DNA of 64,000 bases from an uncultured Clostridia bacterium (GTDB taxonomy: Bacteria; Bacillota; Clostridia; TANB77; CAG-508): assembly GCA_947601495.1 (NCBI GenBank), contig CANQGE010000003.1, forward strand, positions 101,879 through 165,878, read 5' to 3'. The notes below the pieces were generated by a model. That model saw only the letters and a list, made by a program, of their open reading frames with translations. It had not been told where the DNA came from and made no database searches. This document shows positions 28,393 through 38,632 of the stretch, one piece after another. The position numbers and the translations under genes were made by a program. Each line of letters starts with the position of its first letter. The stretch's first letter is position 1.

Positions 28393-31300
28393 TGCTTAAG
28401 CCTGTTGTTATCATTCCCATTCCTATTTGTGTAAATATTTTCGTTCCTGTACTTCCTGATAATGGTATTTCATATATAGCCATATTCGGAAGTAACAATT
28501 CTCCATTTTCTTGTTTTATAAATGCTGGTGGCATTTTCTTTCCCGCTATCGCTGTTATCTCTGCTTCTTCTTCGTATGAATTATATACTATTTTCCATTG
28601 TCCATCTGGTTTTATTCTATCTTTTGCTGCTTCTACTTCAACTAGTCTATATTCTTCTTTTGGTAATAAATCTTTTAATTTTACTTTTCCGTTTTCACCA
28701 CTTATTATTTCATCATAAAGTTCCCAACATGTTCCCAAATTATTTATATCTATTATTTTGCTATGTTCTTCTTTATGAGCTTCATCTTTACAAATTAATC
28801 GATATAATCTAAATTTTGTTGCTTCTATTGGTTCATCTAATTTTTCATTTTTTACTTTTGTAAATTCTAATTCTATTGTTCTTTTTAAGTTATCATATCT
28901 TGTGGTTTGATCTTTATATAGAATTCCTTTTTCATTTGTACTTGTTGTTATGTAATCATCTAAGTTTGCCTCTGTTTCTATTACTTCATAACTTGTTCCT
29001 TCTGGCAAATTATTTATTGTTATTTTTTGTCCATGCTTTAATTTTATTCGTCCTATACTCGTTCCATCTTCATTTTTACTTAATTCTATTTTGCCATTTG
29101 GTGCTTTTTCTACCCCTTCTATAAAACTTCCACCTTCATATGCATATTCATCATATAAAATTACATCTTCTTTTGGTGTTAATTTTACTTCAAATTCCCA
29201 TTCTTTTTCTTTGTCTCCGCGTCTTCCTGATACATTCTTTTCAATTGTTAAATTTTTAAAGTATTGTGTAAAATTATTTCTATAATTTGCTTCATCTGTT
29301 AATCCTGCTTCTGTTTTTCCAGATATTGTTCTTTCTGTTATTGTTACTTCATCACCTTCTCTTCCTGTTATGCTTTCAAATGCAAAGTTTCTATCTAATT
29401 GGTCTTGTGTTAAATTCTCTGTTACTCTCCATTTTGTTTCTGGAAGTAATCCTGATAACAATAATCCCTCTCCATCTTTTAACGTAAATGTTGTTTTTAT
29501 TTCTCCATTTTCTTGAGTAAAGTTTAATTTCTTTGTTTTCATTGTAGATGTTATTTTATACAGCGACTCTAATTGATTTTCATCTTTAAATATTTTTATT
29601 ACTTTTTCTCCAGTTTTATTTTTATTATCATATACTGTTATTGTTCCATCTTCATTTACTAGTCTTTCAGCTTCACTATTTCCTACCCAATATGAACTAC
29701 TCTTTCCATCTGAAAATAATATATAGCCTTTGTTATCTGTAATTACATATGTTTTGTCTTTTTGTGGTATCCAAGATTCACCATTCCATGAATATACTCC
29801 ATAAACTATTGCATTTTCTGTTCCTATATTTTTATCTAAGTATAATTCAAATTCAAATTCTTCATTTGTTGGTTCATAAAAATGAGTTTTATCTACATTT
29901 GCATTTACTACTTTATTTATAAATAACCATGTTGCTGATACTGTAAGTCTTCCATTATTTCCTAAATAATCTACAATACTATCTTCGCTTAATGGTCCAC
30001 CATATCTTGGTGCAGAAACCATTGTTGATGTTTCTGTCCTATTATTTGTTTTATTTACTGCTAGTCTTTCTATTCTGCTTGTTCTTCTTCCACCTACTTT
30101 TGTTGCTACTACTGTATTGTCATTTGCTGTTTCTACTTCTTTTTCTGCTTGCTTATCGTATAATGCTAAATAACATTCATCATTTTTTCCATAAAAATCT
30201 GATCCTTTATACGCAACTGCATATTTTACTAATCTTCCTTTTTCCCCATCTGCTCCATCATATGGTGCATAATAATCTATTCCAAAATAATATGTTTTAT
30301 CTTTTTCTATTTCACTTAAATTCTTTACTTCACCTGAAAGCTCTACTGTTCCTCCGGTTTCTACTAATTCACCTTCTCCGTTTATATCTCCACCTGTACT
30401 GTTTTCATATATAACTAAATTTTTTTGAAATATATAAAAACGATTTTTTTCTGATGGCATAAATGTTACTGCTGCATTTCCAAAAGTATTATTTACCTTT
30501 TTATCATAATTTTCTTGACTATAATAATTTGATAAAAATTCTATACAGTCTTTTCCATTTATTGTTTTTTTATGTTCATTAAAATATTCTTGTGATAATC
30601 TACTTAAGTCTATCATTCCTTTGTCATTTATTATATCTTCTGAAATACCTACCTCATAAATTATTCTTAATGGTAATGACTCATCTGTTCCTGTATTTTC
30701 TGTATATTCTATTATTCTTCCTGTTCTATCATATTTTATACTATCTAACACTATTGGTATTGCATTTTTTGGAATTGTTATATGCAAAGCTTCATCAAAA
30801 GCTGTATCTATTTCTCTTCCTTCTCCTGTATCGTAATTATTACTTATTTCTCTCCATATTTTTATTTCACTAAGATTAAATGTAATGTTTTTCCCATACG
30901 CAGTATTTTCTATTGTTAAATCCTGATTGTTTTCTCCTACTGCTTTATAATATTGTTTTTCTACAGCTTGTCCTTCTACTATTTCTTTTTGGATATTTCC
31001 GTCTTTTATAATATTATATGCTTTTCCAAATAATAACAGTTTATTTACATCTTTTATTTCCATATATTTTCCTATTGGATCTACATATGAAAGTACTCCC
31101 GAAATTCCTGCTTCGTTTTCCATATCTCCAACTGGAATAAAAGGTGGTTCTAGTATACTGTCTATTACTTGACTAAAAATAGAATTAATTGAATTTAATG
31201 CTTCTAAAGAAGTTGATACATAGTATGCCTTTGTAACATAATTTACGTCAATATCTTCATCAGATAAATCATATGGATTATTTTTTTTATCTCCTTTAAC

Positions 31301-33217
31301 TAAATTTGGGTATGTAATGTCAGTATATGTTTTTCTAAAAAACATTGCATTGCCATGGTCTGGTCCTATTGGTACAATTGCTGGATATGTTCTTACCTCT
31401 CCATCATAATTAATTTCTACATTTTCTGTTTTCATTTGATCATAAAGACCTTTGATTTCATCATAAGATAAATAGGTATTAAGTTTATTTCTTGCTGTTA
31501 GTGAATTTTTATTATTTTTCCATTCATTCCATGCATCTATTGCATCTGTAATTCCCAATATAATTTCTGTACCAACAGTATATGGCTCATAAGCTGTATC
31601 TTCTTCACCAATATTATTTAAATTTTCTGTTCTAATGTATCCCTTTTCTTTTAAATATTCCTTTGTAAAAAGTTTCGGATTCATCATTGTTTGATTACTT
31701 GTTATTTGATATTTACTTGAATTAACTACTTTTTCTGGAACTTCTATATTGGCTGGGTCTGGCATATCAACTGATATTGTATAAACTTTACATTTTTCGC
31801 CATATTCCTTTTCAACAGCAGCTTTCATATATCCTGCTGTCATTAATGTAGAAAGTATTAATGTTCCTTGAGTTGATCTAATTTGCTCAGCTAAAGCTCT
31901 TAATTCATCTCTTCCTTTAATTCCTGGATTTGAATTTTCTGAATCTGTACCATCAGCATTATGTCCCGGTAATAAAGTGCCATCACCATATCCAATCTGT
32001 TTTATTGTTTCTACTCCATTTATAAATTCTGGTCTCATTAGCATATTCCAATAAAATGTATAAGTTTTCCCATCACTACTTGGATACTCTCTATCAAAGG
32101 CAGTCGTTTTATCACCTCTATCATTAGTAAAACCTCTTTGTTCCATTTGGTTTTTGTCATTTATTGGGTTTGAAAATACTCCATTTAGCATATCTGTTGC
32201 ATTACCATCTGTTAAAAATGCCATGCTTGGAACAAAATTAAATTTATTTCCATCTACTTTTACATATTTATCAGAATCTAATAATGCTCTAAATCCCTCA
32301 TAAAAACCTGCTTGAATATTAGTTGTTCCATTATTATACATATCATATCTTTCAAGTCCTGTCTTATTTTTTAAAGTATTATCTACTTCAAATTTGTTAT
32401 TTACATATACTTTATCTACATAAATCCATCCTGCACCTTTATTTACTAATGGATTTTCAAGATCTTGCACAGGTTCTTCTGGTATTATTACTTCCCCACT
32501 TTCTACATCTTTTAATCCCCAACCAACTTTTAAATATTCATATGGGTTTTCCTTACTATCACTTATTGGGTAATGTCCTATTGGCATAATTATTTCAGCA
32601 GTATCGTGTCCATTTTCTATATTTCCTACACTTGTTTTGCCTAGTCCAAATCCTACGACACCTACTTCATTATATTCACCAGCTCTCATTAAAGAATCTA
32701 TTGCCTCATTTACTGCCATTGCTGTTTTATATGCACGGTTTTCTTCAAATTCTGTTGAAGAACTATACATACTCCCTGAATTGTCTATAACAATAATTGT
32801 CTTTGCTGGTGGCAAAGCAACTAATCTTTTACTTGAACCTAATACTGAAAAAACATGCAAAAAATCTTCCTCGTAATTTATATCAAATTTACTATCAAGA
32901 GTAACCTCAGGATTTTCGTTATGTGCATATACAGACTTATCTGCCCATATACGTCCATCATAACGTCCACCTTGCTCTGAATTTATTACTATATCTTTAT
33001 AACTATCAACTGTACTATTATCTGCACACGCAAAAATACCAGCATCCTCTGTTATGCTGGTTTTCATGACATCATTACTTAAAACACTTGTTGTGTTGGC
33101 AAAACTAACACTAATAGCACTAATTAAATATATTATAATTAGTGTTAATGAAACTATTTTTTCTAATAAGTTGTATATTGTGTGTGTGTGTGTGTGTACA
33201 ATCGCAAGTGTTTTCAT
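28307..33217 (-). CDS. Pilus tip adhesin with von Willebrand A domain (1,636 aa)
   Basis: After a signal peptide (hydrophobic residues about 20-40) comes a large vWA domain whose MIDAS loop is VIDNSGSMYSS near residue 145, with long insertions, followed by several beta-rich modules including CnaB-like segments (EFEFELYLDKN, KEWEFEVKLTPKED, ELEFTKVKNEK) and the sorting motif IPLSGSTG near residue 1580, a membrane helix and a basic tail. vWA tip pilins such as RrgA are known in streptococci; the MIDAS loop suggests metal-dependent ligand binding. An AGGAGA site lies 13 bases upstream. Codons 8-13 contain a (TG)9 tract that could switch the gene on and off by slippage. Confidence 0.92.
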   Translation of the reverse strand: MKTLAIVHTHTHTIYNLLEKIVSLTLIIIYLISAISVSFANTTSVLSNDVMKTSITEDAGIFACADNSTVDSYKDIVINSEQGGRYDGRIWADKSVYAHNENPEVTLDSKFDINYEEDFLHVFSVLGSSKRLVALPPAKTIIVIDNSGSMYSSSTEFEENRAYKTAMAVNEAIDSLMRAGEYNEVGVVGFGLGKTSVGNIENGHDTAEIIMPIGHYPISDSKENPYEYLKVGWGLKDVESGEVIIPEEPVQDLENPLVNKGAGWIYVDKVYVNNKFEVDNTLKNKTGLERYDMYNNGTTNIQAGFYEGFRALLDSDKYVKVDGNKFNFVPSMAFLTDGNATDMLNGVFSNPINDKNQMEQRGFTNDRGDKTTAFDREYPSSDGKTYTFYWNMLMRPEFINGVETIKQIGYGDGTLLPGHNADGTDSENSNPGIKGRDELRALAEQIRSTQGTLILSTLMTAGYMKAAVEKEYGEKCKVYTISVDMPDPANIEVPEKVVNSSKYQITSNQTMMNPKLFTKEYLKEKGYIRTENLNNIGEEDTAYEPYTVGTEIILGITDAIDAWNEWKNNKNSLTARNKLNTYLSYDEIKGLYDQMKTENVEINYDGEVRTYPAIVPIGPDHGNAMFFRKTYTDITYPNLVKGDKKNNPYDLSDEDIDVNYVTKAYYVSTSLEALNSINSIFSQVIDSILEPPFIPVGDMENEAGISGVLSYVDPIGKYMEIKDVNKLLLFGKAYNIIKDGNIQKEIVEGQAVEKQYYKAVGENNQDLTIENTAYGKNITFNLSEIKIWREISNNYDTGEGREIDTAFDEALHITIPKNAIPIVLDSIKYDRTGRIIEYTENTGTDESLPLRIIYEVGISEDIINDKGMIDLSRLSQEYFNEHKKTINGKDCIEFLSNYYSQENYDKKVNNTFGNAAVTFMPSEKNRFYIFQKNLVIYENSTGGDINGEGELVETGGTVELSGEVKNLSEIEKDKTYYFGIDYYAPYDGADGEKGRLVKYAVAYKGSDFYGKNDECYLALYDKQAEKEVETANDNTVVATKVGGRRTSRIERLAVNKTNNRTETSTMVSAPRYGGPLSEDSIVDYLGNNGRLTVSATWLFINKVVNANVDKTHFYEPTNEEFEFELYLDKNIGTENAIVYGVYSWNGESWIPQKDKTYVITDNKGYILFSDGKSSSYWVGNSEAERLVNEDGTITVYDNKNKTGEKVIKIFKDENQLESLYKITSTMKTKKLNFTQENGEIKTTFTLKDGEGLLLSGLLPETKWRVTENLTQDQLDRNFAFESITGREGDEVTITERTISGKTEAGLTDEANYRNNFTQYFKNLTIEKNVSGRRGDKEKEWEFEVKLTPKEDVILYDEYAYEGGSFIEGVEKAPNGKIELSKNEDGTSIGRIKLKHGQKITINNLPEGTSYEVIETEANLDDYITTSTNEKGILYKDQTTRYDNLKRTIELEFTKVKNEKLDEPIEATKFRLYRLICKDEAHKEEHSKIIDINNLGTCWELYDEIISGENGKVKLKDLLPKEEYRLVEVEAAKDRIKPDGQWKIVYNSYEEEAEITAIAGKKMPPAFIKQENGELLLPNMAIYEIPLSGSTGTKIFTQIGMGMITTGLSMMYFGNTKKKRKSDLMYFENSKNKRKES
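33179..33197. repeat. (TG)9 dinucleotide tract in the start of the tip adhesin gene
   Basis: TG is repeated nine times, encoding VHTHTHT on the minus strand about 20 bases after the ATG. A change of one unit shifts the frame and would end translation early. Confidence 0.9.
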
Positions 33218-33430
33218 GTTTTTTCGTTCTCCTTATATTTCTTATTCGTTTTATTTCAACTTAAATATTACAACTTTTATTAAAGTTTGCATATAAAAAT
33301 ATTATTACATTTTTAAGCTTTTTGAGGACGTTTTCTACGCATATAGTGCTTTTTCATAATATGTCTTTTTTATTACATCACTAAAAAAAATTATTTTACA
33401 TTATAATTAATAATATTATTAATATTTTTA
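33218..33430. other. Leader region of the pilus tip gene
   Basis: This gene-free AT-rich stretch of about 210 bases should hold the pilus promoter. I see the ribosome binding site AAGGAGAAC near 33235 but no convincing -35/-10 pair or riboswitch core. Confidence 0.4.
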
Positions 33431-33528
33431 AATTATTAAATTTCGAAGACGAAAAATCTTTATTATAAAATAAGTATTAAAATTTTAAAACCGTTATTAT
33501 GATTTTTTCATAATAACGGTTTTTTATA
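33431..33528. repeat. Direct repeat copy B, right flank of the pilus locus
   Basis: Same element as 24931-25029, including GAAAAATCTTTATTATAAAA and the CCGTTATTATGA hairpin, with a few substitutions. It lies just after the stop codon of the ABC ATPase gene. Confidence 0.75.
33490..33520. terminator. Terminator after the ABC ATPase gene
   Basis: ACCGTTATTATGA and TCATAATAACGGT pair, followed by T runs. It closes the minus-strand unit that contains the ABC ATPase and separates it from the pilus genes. Confidence 0.85.
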
Positions 33529-33551
33529 ACTCTATATTTTAACTTTATATT

Positions 33552-34253
33552 TTACCACTCTATATTATCTATTGAGATTGGATTTTCATTTTTCTCTACT
33601 TTCTCAGCTGTTCCGTTTTTAAAGTAGATTACCTTATCTGCCATTGGAGCTAAAGCTGTGTTATGAGTGATTATTATTACTGTCATATTTTCTTTTCTAC
33701 AAGTGTCTTGCAAAAGTTTTAATATTTGCTTTCCTGTGTTATAATCTAGAGCTCCTGTAGGTTCATCACATAAAAGAAGTTTTGGATTTTTAGCTATTGC
33801 TCTTGCTATTGCAACTCTTTGTTGTTCTCCACCAGATAATTGTGATGGGAAATTTTTCATTCTTTCTTTTAATCCGACTTTTTCTAAAACTTCTTTAGGA
33901 TTTAAAGAATCTTTACAAATTTGAGTTGCAAGTTCCACATTTTCAAGAGCTGTTAGGTTTTGTACTAAATTGTAAAATTGAAAAACAAATCCAATATCTT
34001 CCCTTCTATATTTTATTAGTTCTTTATTTTTCAATTTATCAATTCTTTTTCCATCCACTGTAACTTCTCCACTTGTTACAGAATCCATTCCTCCTAAAAT
34101 GTTTAAAGATGTAGTTTTGCCTGCACCACTTGGACCCACAATTACAACTAGTTCACCTTTTTCAATCTCAAAATTAGTATTATCTAAGGCTTTTATTGTA
34201 ATTTCGCCCATTTTATATTCTTTTACAACATCAGTAAATTTTATATAAGCCAT
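33552..34253 (-). CDS. ABC transporter ATP-binding protein, MacB/LolD type
   Basis: Walker [14 protein letters not shown]-loop FVFQFYNLV, signature [14 protein letters not shown], Walker [13 protein letters not shown] and switch His IITHNT are intact. The subtype that energises MacB/FtsX-like permeases has this sequence pattern. The track begins at a GTG, but AAGGTGAAAGAA precedes ATG GCT TAT, so I start there. No permease gene is adjacent: the gene is followed by a terminator, and the upstream neighbours are NTF2-like proteins. It may serve a permease encoded elsewhere. Confidence 0.9.
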   Translation of the reverse strand: MAYIKFTDVVKEYKMGEITIKALDNTNFEIEKGELVVIVGPSGAGKTTSLNILGGMDSVTSGEVTVDGKRIDKLKNKELIKYRREDIGFVFQFYNLVQNLTALENVELATQICKDSLNPKEVLEKVGLKERMKNFPSQLSGGEQQRVAIARAIAKNPKLLLCDEPTGALDYNTGKQILKLLQDTCRKENMTVIIITHNTALAPMADKVIYFKNGTAEKVEKNENPISIDNIEW

Positions 34254-34274
34254 TTCTTTCACCTTAATTTAAAT

Positions 34275-35249
34275 TTATTCAGCGACACTAACTTCCATAC
34301 TAAATTTTGCTATTGCATTATCTATTTCTGATTGAATAGTTTCTTCTGGAACTTCATCTCCAACTCCTGAATAGTTTTCCATAACTCTTACTGAAGAAAA
34401 TACTAAAGATTGTGAAATATCGCCATCATCTGCAAATTTTGGATATACAATTTGTAAAGTTCTTTCTTCATTTGGAGCAAGTACAATGTTCATTATATCT
34501 GATGGGTTTCTAACTTCATTTGGTAAAACTAAAATTGACTCATTTGCTTCTTCTCCATCTGCAACAACTACTGTGTAGTTTGATCTGTTTGTAAATTTAA
34601 CTTCATAAGTTTCTATACTATAATTTACAACTTTATGTGTAACATCTATTTTTAAATATTCGTTTTCAGAAATATTTTTTATATCTGAATAATAAATAAA
34701 GTTTCCTGCTCCCATTTCTAGTCCATCGTCACTATTGTAGAAAGTTAGCATTTCTGAAGTATATGCATATGTTGAATTAGTAAGACCTGTTGCTAGTAAA
34801 TCATCTGTATATTTTATTTCATATATATATAATCTTTTATTTCCGTATTTAACATTTGAGTAATCTTGAATTGAATATTTTTTTGGAGTTGGCATTCTTA
34901 TTAATACATGATCCATAAATTCTGTAACATCATCATGAAATTCATATTTTCTGCACTCTTCTGATAGCATATTAAATGCTTTTTGATAATTTCCCTCATT
35001 GCAATATCCAACATATTCTTCTATTAAATCTTCTATTGGCTTTTGTAAACTACTAGGTGTTGAAGCAGTAGAATCTATAACAGATGTGTGAATATCGGCT
35101 GTTGTAGTAGCTTGAGGTTCGCTTTTTCTATTTTTAAGCATCATATTAACAGAAAAAATAGCAATCCATATAATGAAAACTATTAAAATTATTTTTTTAT
35201 TTTTTCTAAAAAAGTGCCTAACTTTTAATCTAAGCTCAGTAAAATTCAT
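34275..35249 (-). CDS. Single-pass extracytoplasmic protein with NTF2-like domain (324 aa)
   Basis: A basic N-terminus and one membrane helix (residues 20-37) are followed by a short Thr/Ser linker and an NTF2-like region (IEDLIEEYVGYCNEGNYQKAFNMLSEECRKYEF), then a beta-rich domain. I do not recognise a named family. NTF2-like outside domains are a feature of VirB8/TcpC proteins of Gram-positive type IV secretion systems, and the protein follows such a gene set, so a VirB8-like role is possible but not shown. It starts 16 bases after the related 174-residue protein. Confidence 0.7.
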   Translation of the reverse strand: MNFTELRLKVRHFFRKNKKIILIVFIIWIAIFSVNMMLKNRKSEPQATTTADIHTSVIDSTASTPSSLQKPIEDLIEEYVGYCNEGNYQKAFNMLSEECRKYEFHDDVTEFMDHVLIRMPTPKKYSIQDYSNVKYGNKRLYIYEIKYTDDLLATGLTNSTYAYTSEMLTFYNSDDGLEMGAGNFIYYSDIKNISENEYLKIDVTHKVVNYSIETYEVKFTNRSNYTVVVADGEEANESILVLPNEVRNPSDIMNIVLAPNEERTLQIVYPKFADDGDISQSLVFSSVRVMENYSGVGDEVPEETIQSEIDNAIAKFSMEVSVAE

Positions 35250-35264
35250 AGCTTTACTCCTTTT

Positions 35265-35789
35265 CTAAAATACTTTAAATGATAAATCAAAGTCATTTAA
35301 ATCATTTTCTTTTATAATAAAGTTAATTTCTATTGATGAATTTTTATTTCCCATTGGATTAGAAAGGTTTGACCATAAAACATAAACATCTCCATTTCTT
35401 TCAAAGTTTGTATGTTCTATTGATATCATAGTAGGAAACTTAGTTTTTGCATAGTTTTCAAAATCTGAAAATGTTGGAAAATAATTTTTTCTAAAATCTT
35501 TATATAGCATTTCGTAAGCTTCTTCATATTTTTTATTTTCCACTGCTGAAAGGAAAGAACCAACATAGTATTCCATTCTATCTCTTTCGCCCATATCTCC
35601 TAATTCATTTTTCTTCATTTCATCTATTTGTTCTTTAACAGCAGAGCTTATTTCCTCTTCAGTCATATTTGAATAATCAGTCTTTTTTTCTCTTGATGAA
35701 ATAATGCTAATTACTATTAATGCTATAAAAAGAACGACAAAAATTATAGCAAAAATTGTTAATACTCTGTCTTTTTTTCTAATCCTCAT
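35265..35789 (-). CDS. Single-pass NTF2-like protein (174 aa), possible VirB8-like partner
   Basis: One membrane helix (residues 9-29) leads to a short linker and an NTF2-like domain with the pattern YYVGSFLSAVENKKYEEAYEMLYKDFRKNYF, matching the arrangement in the 324-residue neighbour, which is probably a distant paralog. It lies between the polytopic secretion-system genes and the ABC ATPase, with a 180-base AT-rich gap upstream, so it may be a separate transcription unit. Assignment to the secretion machine is inference from context and fold pattern. Confidence 0.68.
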   Translation of the reverse strand: MRIRKKDRVLTIFAIIFVVLFIALIVISIISSREKKTDYSNMTEEEISSAVKEQIDEMKKNELGDMGERDRMEYYVGSFLSAVENKKYEEAYEMLYKDFRKNYFPTFSDFENYAKTKFPTMISIEHTNFERNGDVYVLWSNLSNPMGNKNSSIEINFIIKENDLNDFDLSFKVF

Positions 35790-35969
35790 TTTAAAAACCT
35801 CTCTTTTATTATAAATTATCCTAGATGTTTTTAAGCAATTTATGTTTTATGATTTCTTCTATCTTATTATAATTTATTTTATTAAAATTTTCTATGATTT
35901 CTCTTAGATTTTATCATAAATATTTAGATTTTGTTATATTTTTTTAAATTTTATTCATTTAATTTTTTA

Positions 35970-38630
35970 CTATTCTGAAGTATTTACTCCTCTAAGTTTG
36001 CTACACAAACTGTCTACTAATTTGTCTGAATCGGTACTAACAGTTCCATGTAATCCAAATGTGTCTGCTACAGCCTTTTTTCTACATAAGATTTCATATT
36101 GTCTCATAGCTTTTTCTAGCTCTATCTTATAACTTTCTACAGAATCTTCTGTAGCATCTTGCACTTTTTCAGCATTTTTTGGTGCTTTATATGCAGAATC
36201 CCCTACAGATGTTGCTCTACTATTTAATCCTGTTCGTTCTAATACTTTATCTGCCACGCTACCAGATGCTCCACCTTTTAATACTCCTGCCTCTACACTT
36301 TTTATGATTCTATCTGTTGTTCTAACTGTGCTATCTCTTTCATCCTCTGTAAGCACATTTTCATGAGTTGAATCTCCTTCGCCAGCACCTTCTTGTTTCA
36401 TTTTTATTTTCATCATTAATTGTAATATTTGATCTTTCTTCTTTTGTAATTCAGCTGCACTAGGACCGCTCATTCTTTGAACCATTCTTGCTCTTCTTGC
36501 TTCAGGTGAATTGAAGTTTTCCTTTGCTTTTTTCAAGCTATCTCTTCTTTGAACAGCTGCTTCTATACTATCATATTTTGCAGCCTGCTTAGCAGCTTCA
36601 TTTTCAAGGTCTTTAGCTTTGTTATATCCTCTTCTTAATTGTTGTAAACTTTTCTCACTTGCTAATGCTTCTGCTTCAGCTTTTTTTAGTCTTTCCTTTT
36701 CTTTTTTTCTTCTTTTGCTACCCTTTCTACCACCTGAATTCTTAGCAGCTTGAGCTTCTGCTAATTCTTTTTGTGCTGCAAGGCTTCTCTTATAAGCTAA
36801 ATCCAATTCTCTAGCTAATTTTTGAGTTTTTTCCTCTGCTTTCTTTCTTGCTTCTCTTGCGGCTTTTGCTTCATCTGAATTTGCTATATTTTTAGCCTCA
36901 TCTGCAGTTATATCTTCTTCGAAGCCTAGTTTTGCAATTTTTCCGTTTGCTTCATCTAAATCATCTTTTAACTCCTCATAAGCTGCTTGCTCTAAAGCAT
37001 TTACATTATCCTTTTGTGATTCTGCTAAGTTTCCTCTACTTGTATTAAAAAATTCCTGTGATCCTTCTGAAAGAGCCATTCCTGTAGCATTAGCTTCAAG
37101 TAGTCCTGTATTGCCAGTTGCATATGCCATAGCCATTCCCATCATTCCTAGCGCACGTGATGCATTTTTTCTTAAAACTTTTTGCAATCCGCTTCCACTA
37201 TATTTGCCAGCTAACGTTGTAGCTTTATTTTTTAGTTTAGTAACACGTGATTTTGCTGTTTGTAGTCCTTTTTGTAGTCCTTTAACAGGTTCTGTATTTC
37301 CCAATTTATCCATCAAATTTTTAGTTGCTATTCCGGCCTTAGTATTTCCCAAATATTTACCTATTTTTGCGCGGTCAGCACTTGTTGCATTTGAAAATCT
37401 TTGAACTGCACTTCTTGCTGTATTAATTCCTTTTCTTGTAGAACCACCTATTTTTTTTGCATTATTTAATAAAGCAACTGCAGCGACTGCACCTGCTGCC
37501 ATTGATGTTTTTGAATTATCATCTGAAAATCCAAATATTTTTCTTAATATTTGTTCTCCATCATTTATAAATTTTAAACAAAGTATTACAAGAACACCAC
37601 TTGCTAGTTGGTTAAAATCAAGTACTTTTTCTACACCAAAAGAACCTAGCAATATTTGCATTGCTGTTCTTATTAATGCTAAATACATAATACAATGAAA
37701 TGGTTGAATTATAACAGTAAATATAAATTCCTTTAGCCAATTATTTAAGGCTTGTGCTTTTCCGTCTCCCATTTTATCTATTGAATATGTAATAGATATA
37801 AGTGGTGCTATTACAATAAGAAATCCTACTTTTAACATACGATTTATATATGCTATAAGGAAAAATATTGTCTGTCCTACAATAGCACAATATACCAAAA
37901 CAGAAACTATACTATCTATTCCAACTCCTACTATACCTTGTAGTGCCAATGAATTCATAAAATCATTAAATCCTTTGTTTTCGTCTCCAGCAACACTTTT
38001 CAAAGCTGCTACTACTGCATCATTACCATATACAACTCCCATTATTATATATTGCAATAAGAACACAAGTAAAACACTACAAACCCAATCTGTTAACATT
38101 TTCTTATATTTGGCTCTATCTTCTGCTACTGATGATAAAGCCATTCTTATTCCAACATATACTAAAACACATAATAGTATTGCTAGTGCGATAAATCTTA
38201 CAATATAAAACCAAGTAGCTACAGCGGTTCTAAATTTTCTAATAAAATCTTCACCACTATTAGTTTTAAAAAAGTTAACACTTAAAATTTCATAATTATC
38301 ATTTTCTTGATCAAAAAATGTTGTACTTGTGCTAAAGAAAATATTAAATGGTGTCAAATATCCGTTATGATCATCCTCATTTCCAACATTTGCTATATCT
38401 AGTGTTGCTTGATTTATAACGCTTGCAAATCCAATTGCCAATATTCTAGGTATCCATAATATAATTGAAACTAGACCTCCTGTTAAATTCGTTATTGCAT
38501 TTAATGTTTCTATTGGAACGACAGATCCTTTATCTTCATCGACAGCATAAACAGAGCTTGAACAACAATATTCAAACATCAATATAAAAACTATTAAAAT
38601 TATAACTATTTTTTTAATAATTTTTTTCAT
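35970..38630 (-). CDS. VirB6/TrbL-like polytopic protein 4, extended C-terminal tail (886 aa)
   Basis: A signal peptide (residues 8-30) is followed by about seven hydrophobic segments up to residue 365, containing the block shared with its three paralogs here: APLISITYSIDKMGDGKAQA, then WLKEF and IQPFHCIMYLAL. From about 370 to 886 it is hydrophilic, helical and Ala/Lys/Glu-rich with likely coiled coils (RKKAEEKTQKLARELDLAYK). VirB6/TrbL proteins form the inner-membrane channel of type IV secretion; the 500-residue tail is far longer than in typical members. It starts three bases after the stop of the 950-residue gene, so translation is probably coupled. Confidence 0.82.
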   Translation of the reverse strand: MKKIIKKIVIILIVFILMFEYCCSSSVYAVDEDKGSVVPIETLNAITNLTGGLVSIILWIPRILAIGFASVINQATLDIANVGNEDDHNGYLTPFNIFFSTSTTFFDQENDNYEILSVNFFKTNSGEDFIRKFRTAVATWFYIVRFIALAILLCVLVYVGIRMALSSVAEDRAKYKKMLTDWVCSVLLVFLLQYIIMGVVYGNDAVVAALKSVAGDENKGFNDFMNSLALQGIVGVGIDSIVSVLVYCAIVGQTIFFLIAYINRMLKVGFLIVIAPLISITYSIDKMGDGKAQALNNWLKEFIFTVIIQPFHCIMYLALIRTAMQILLGSFGVEKVLDFNQLASGVLVILCLKFINDGEQILRKIFGFSDDNSKTSMAAGAVAAVALLNNAKKIGGSTRKGINTARSAVQRFSNATSADRAKIGKYLGNTKAGIATKNLMDKLGNTEPVKGLQKGLQTAKSRVTKLKNKATTLAGKYSGSGLQKVLRKNASRALGMMGMAMAYATGNTGLLEANATGMALSEGSQEFFNTSRGNLAESQKDNVNALEQAAYEELKDDLDEANGKIAKLGFEEDITADEAKNIANSDEAKAAREARKKAEEKTQKLARELDLAYKRSLAAQKELAEAQAAKNSGGRKGSKRRKKEKERLKKAEAEALASEKSLQQLRRGYNKAKDLENEAAKQAAKYDSIEAAVQRRDSLKKAKENFNSPEARRARMVQRMSGPSAAELQKKKDQILQLMMKIKMKQEGAGEGDSTHENVLTEDERDSTVRTTDRIIKSVEAGVLKGGASGSVADKVLERTGLNSRATSVGDSAYKAPKNAEKVQDATEDSVESYKIELEKAMRQYEILCRKKAVADTFGLHGTVSTDSDKLVDSLCSKLRGVNTSE

Positions 38631-38632
38631 TT

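Noticed and set aside
28329-30873. Plus-strand frames opposite the tip adhesin gene
   Set aside because: Antisense shadows of a strongly supported gene; no start signals.
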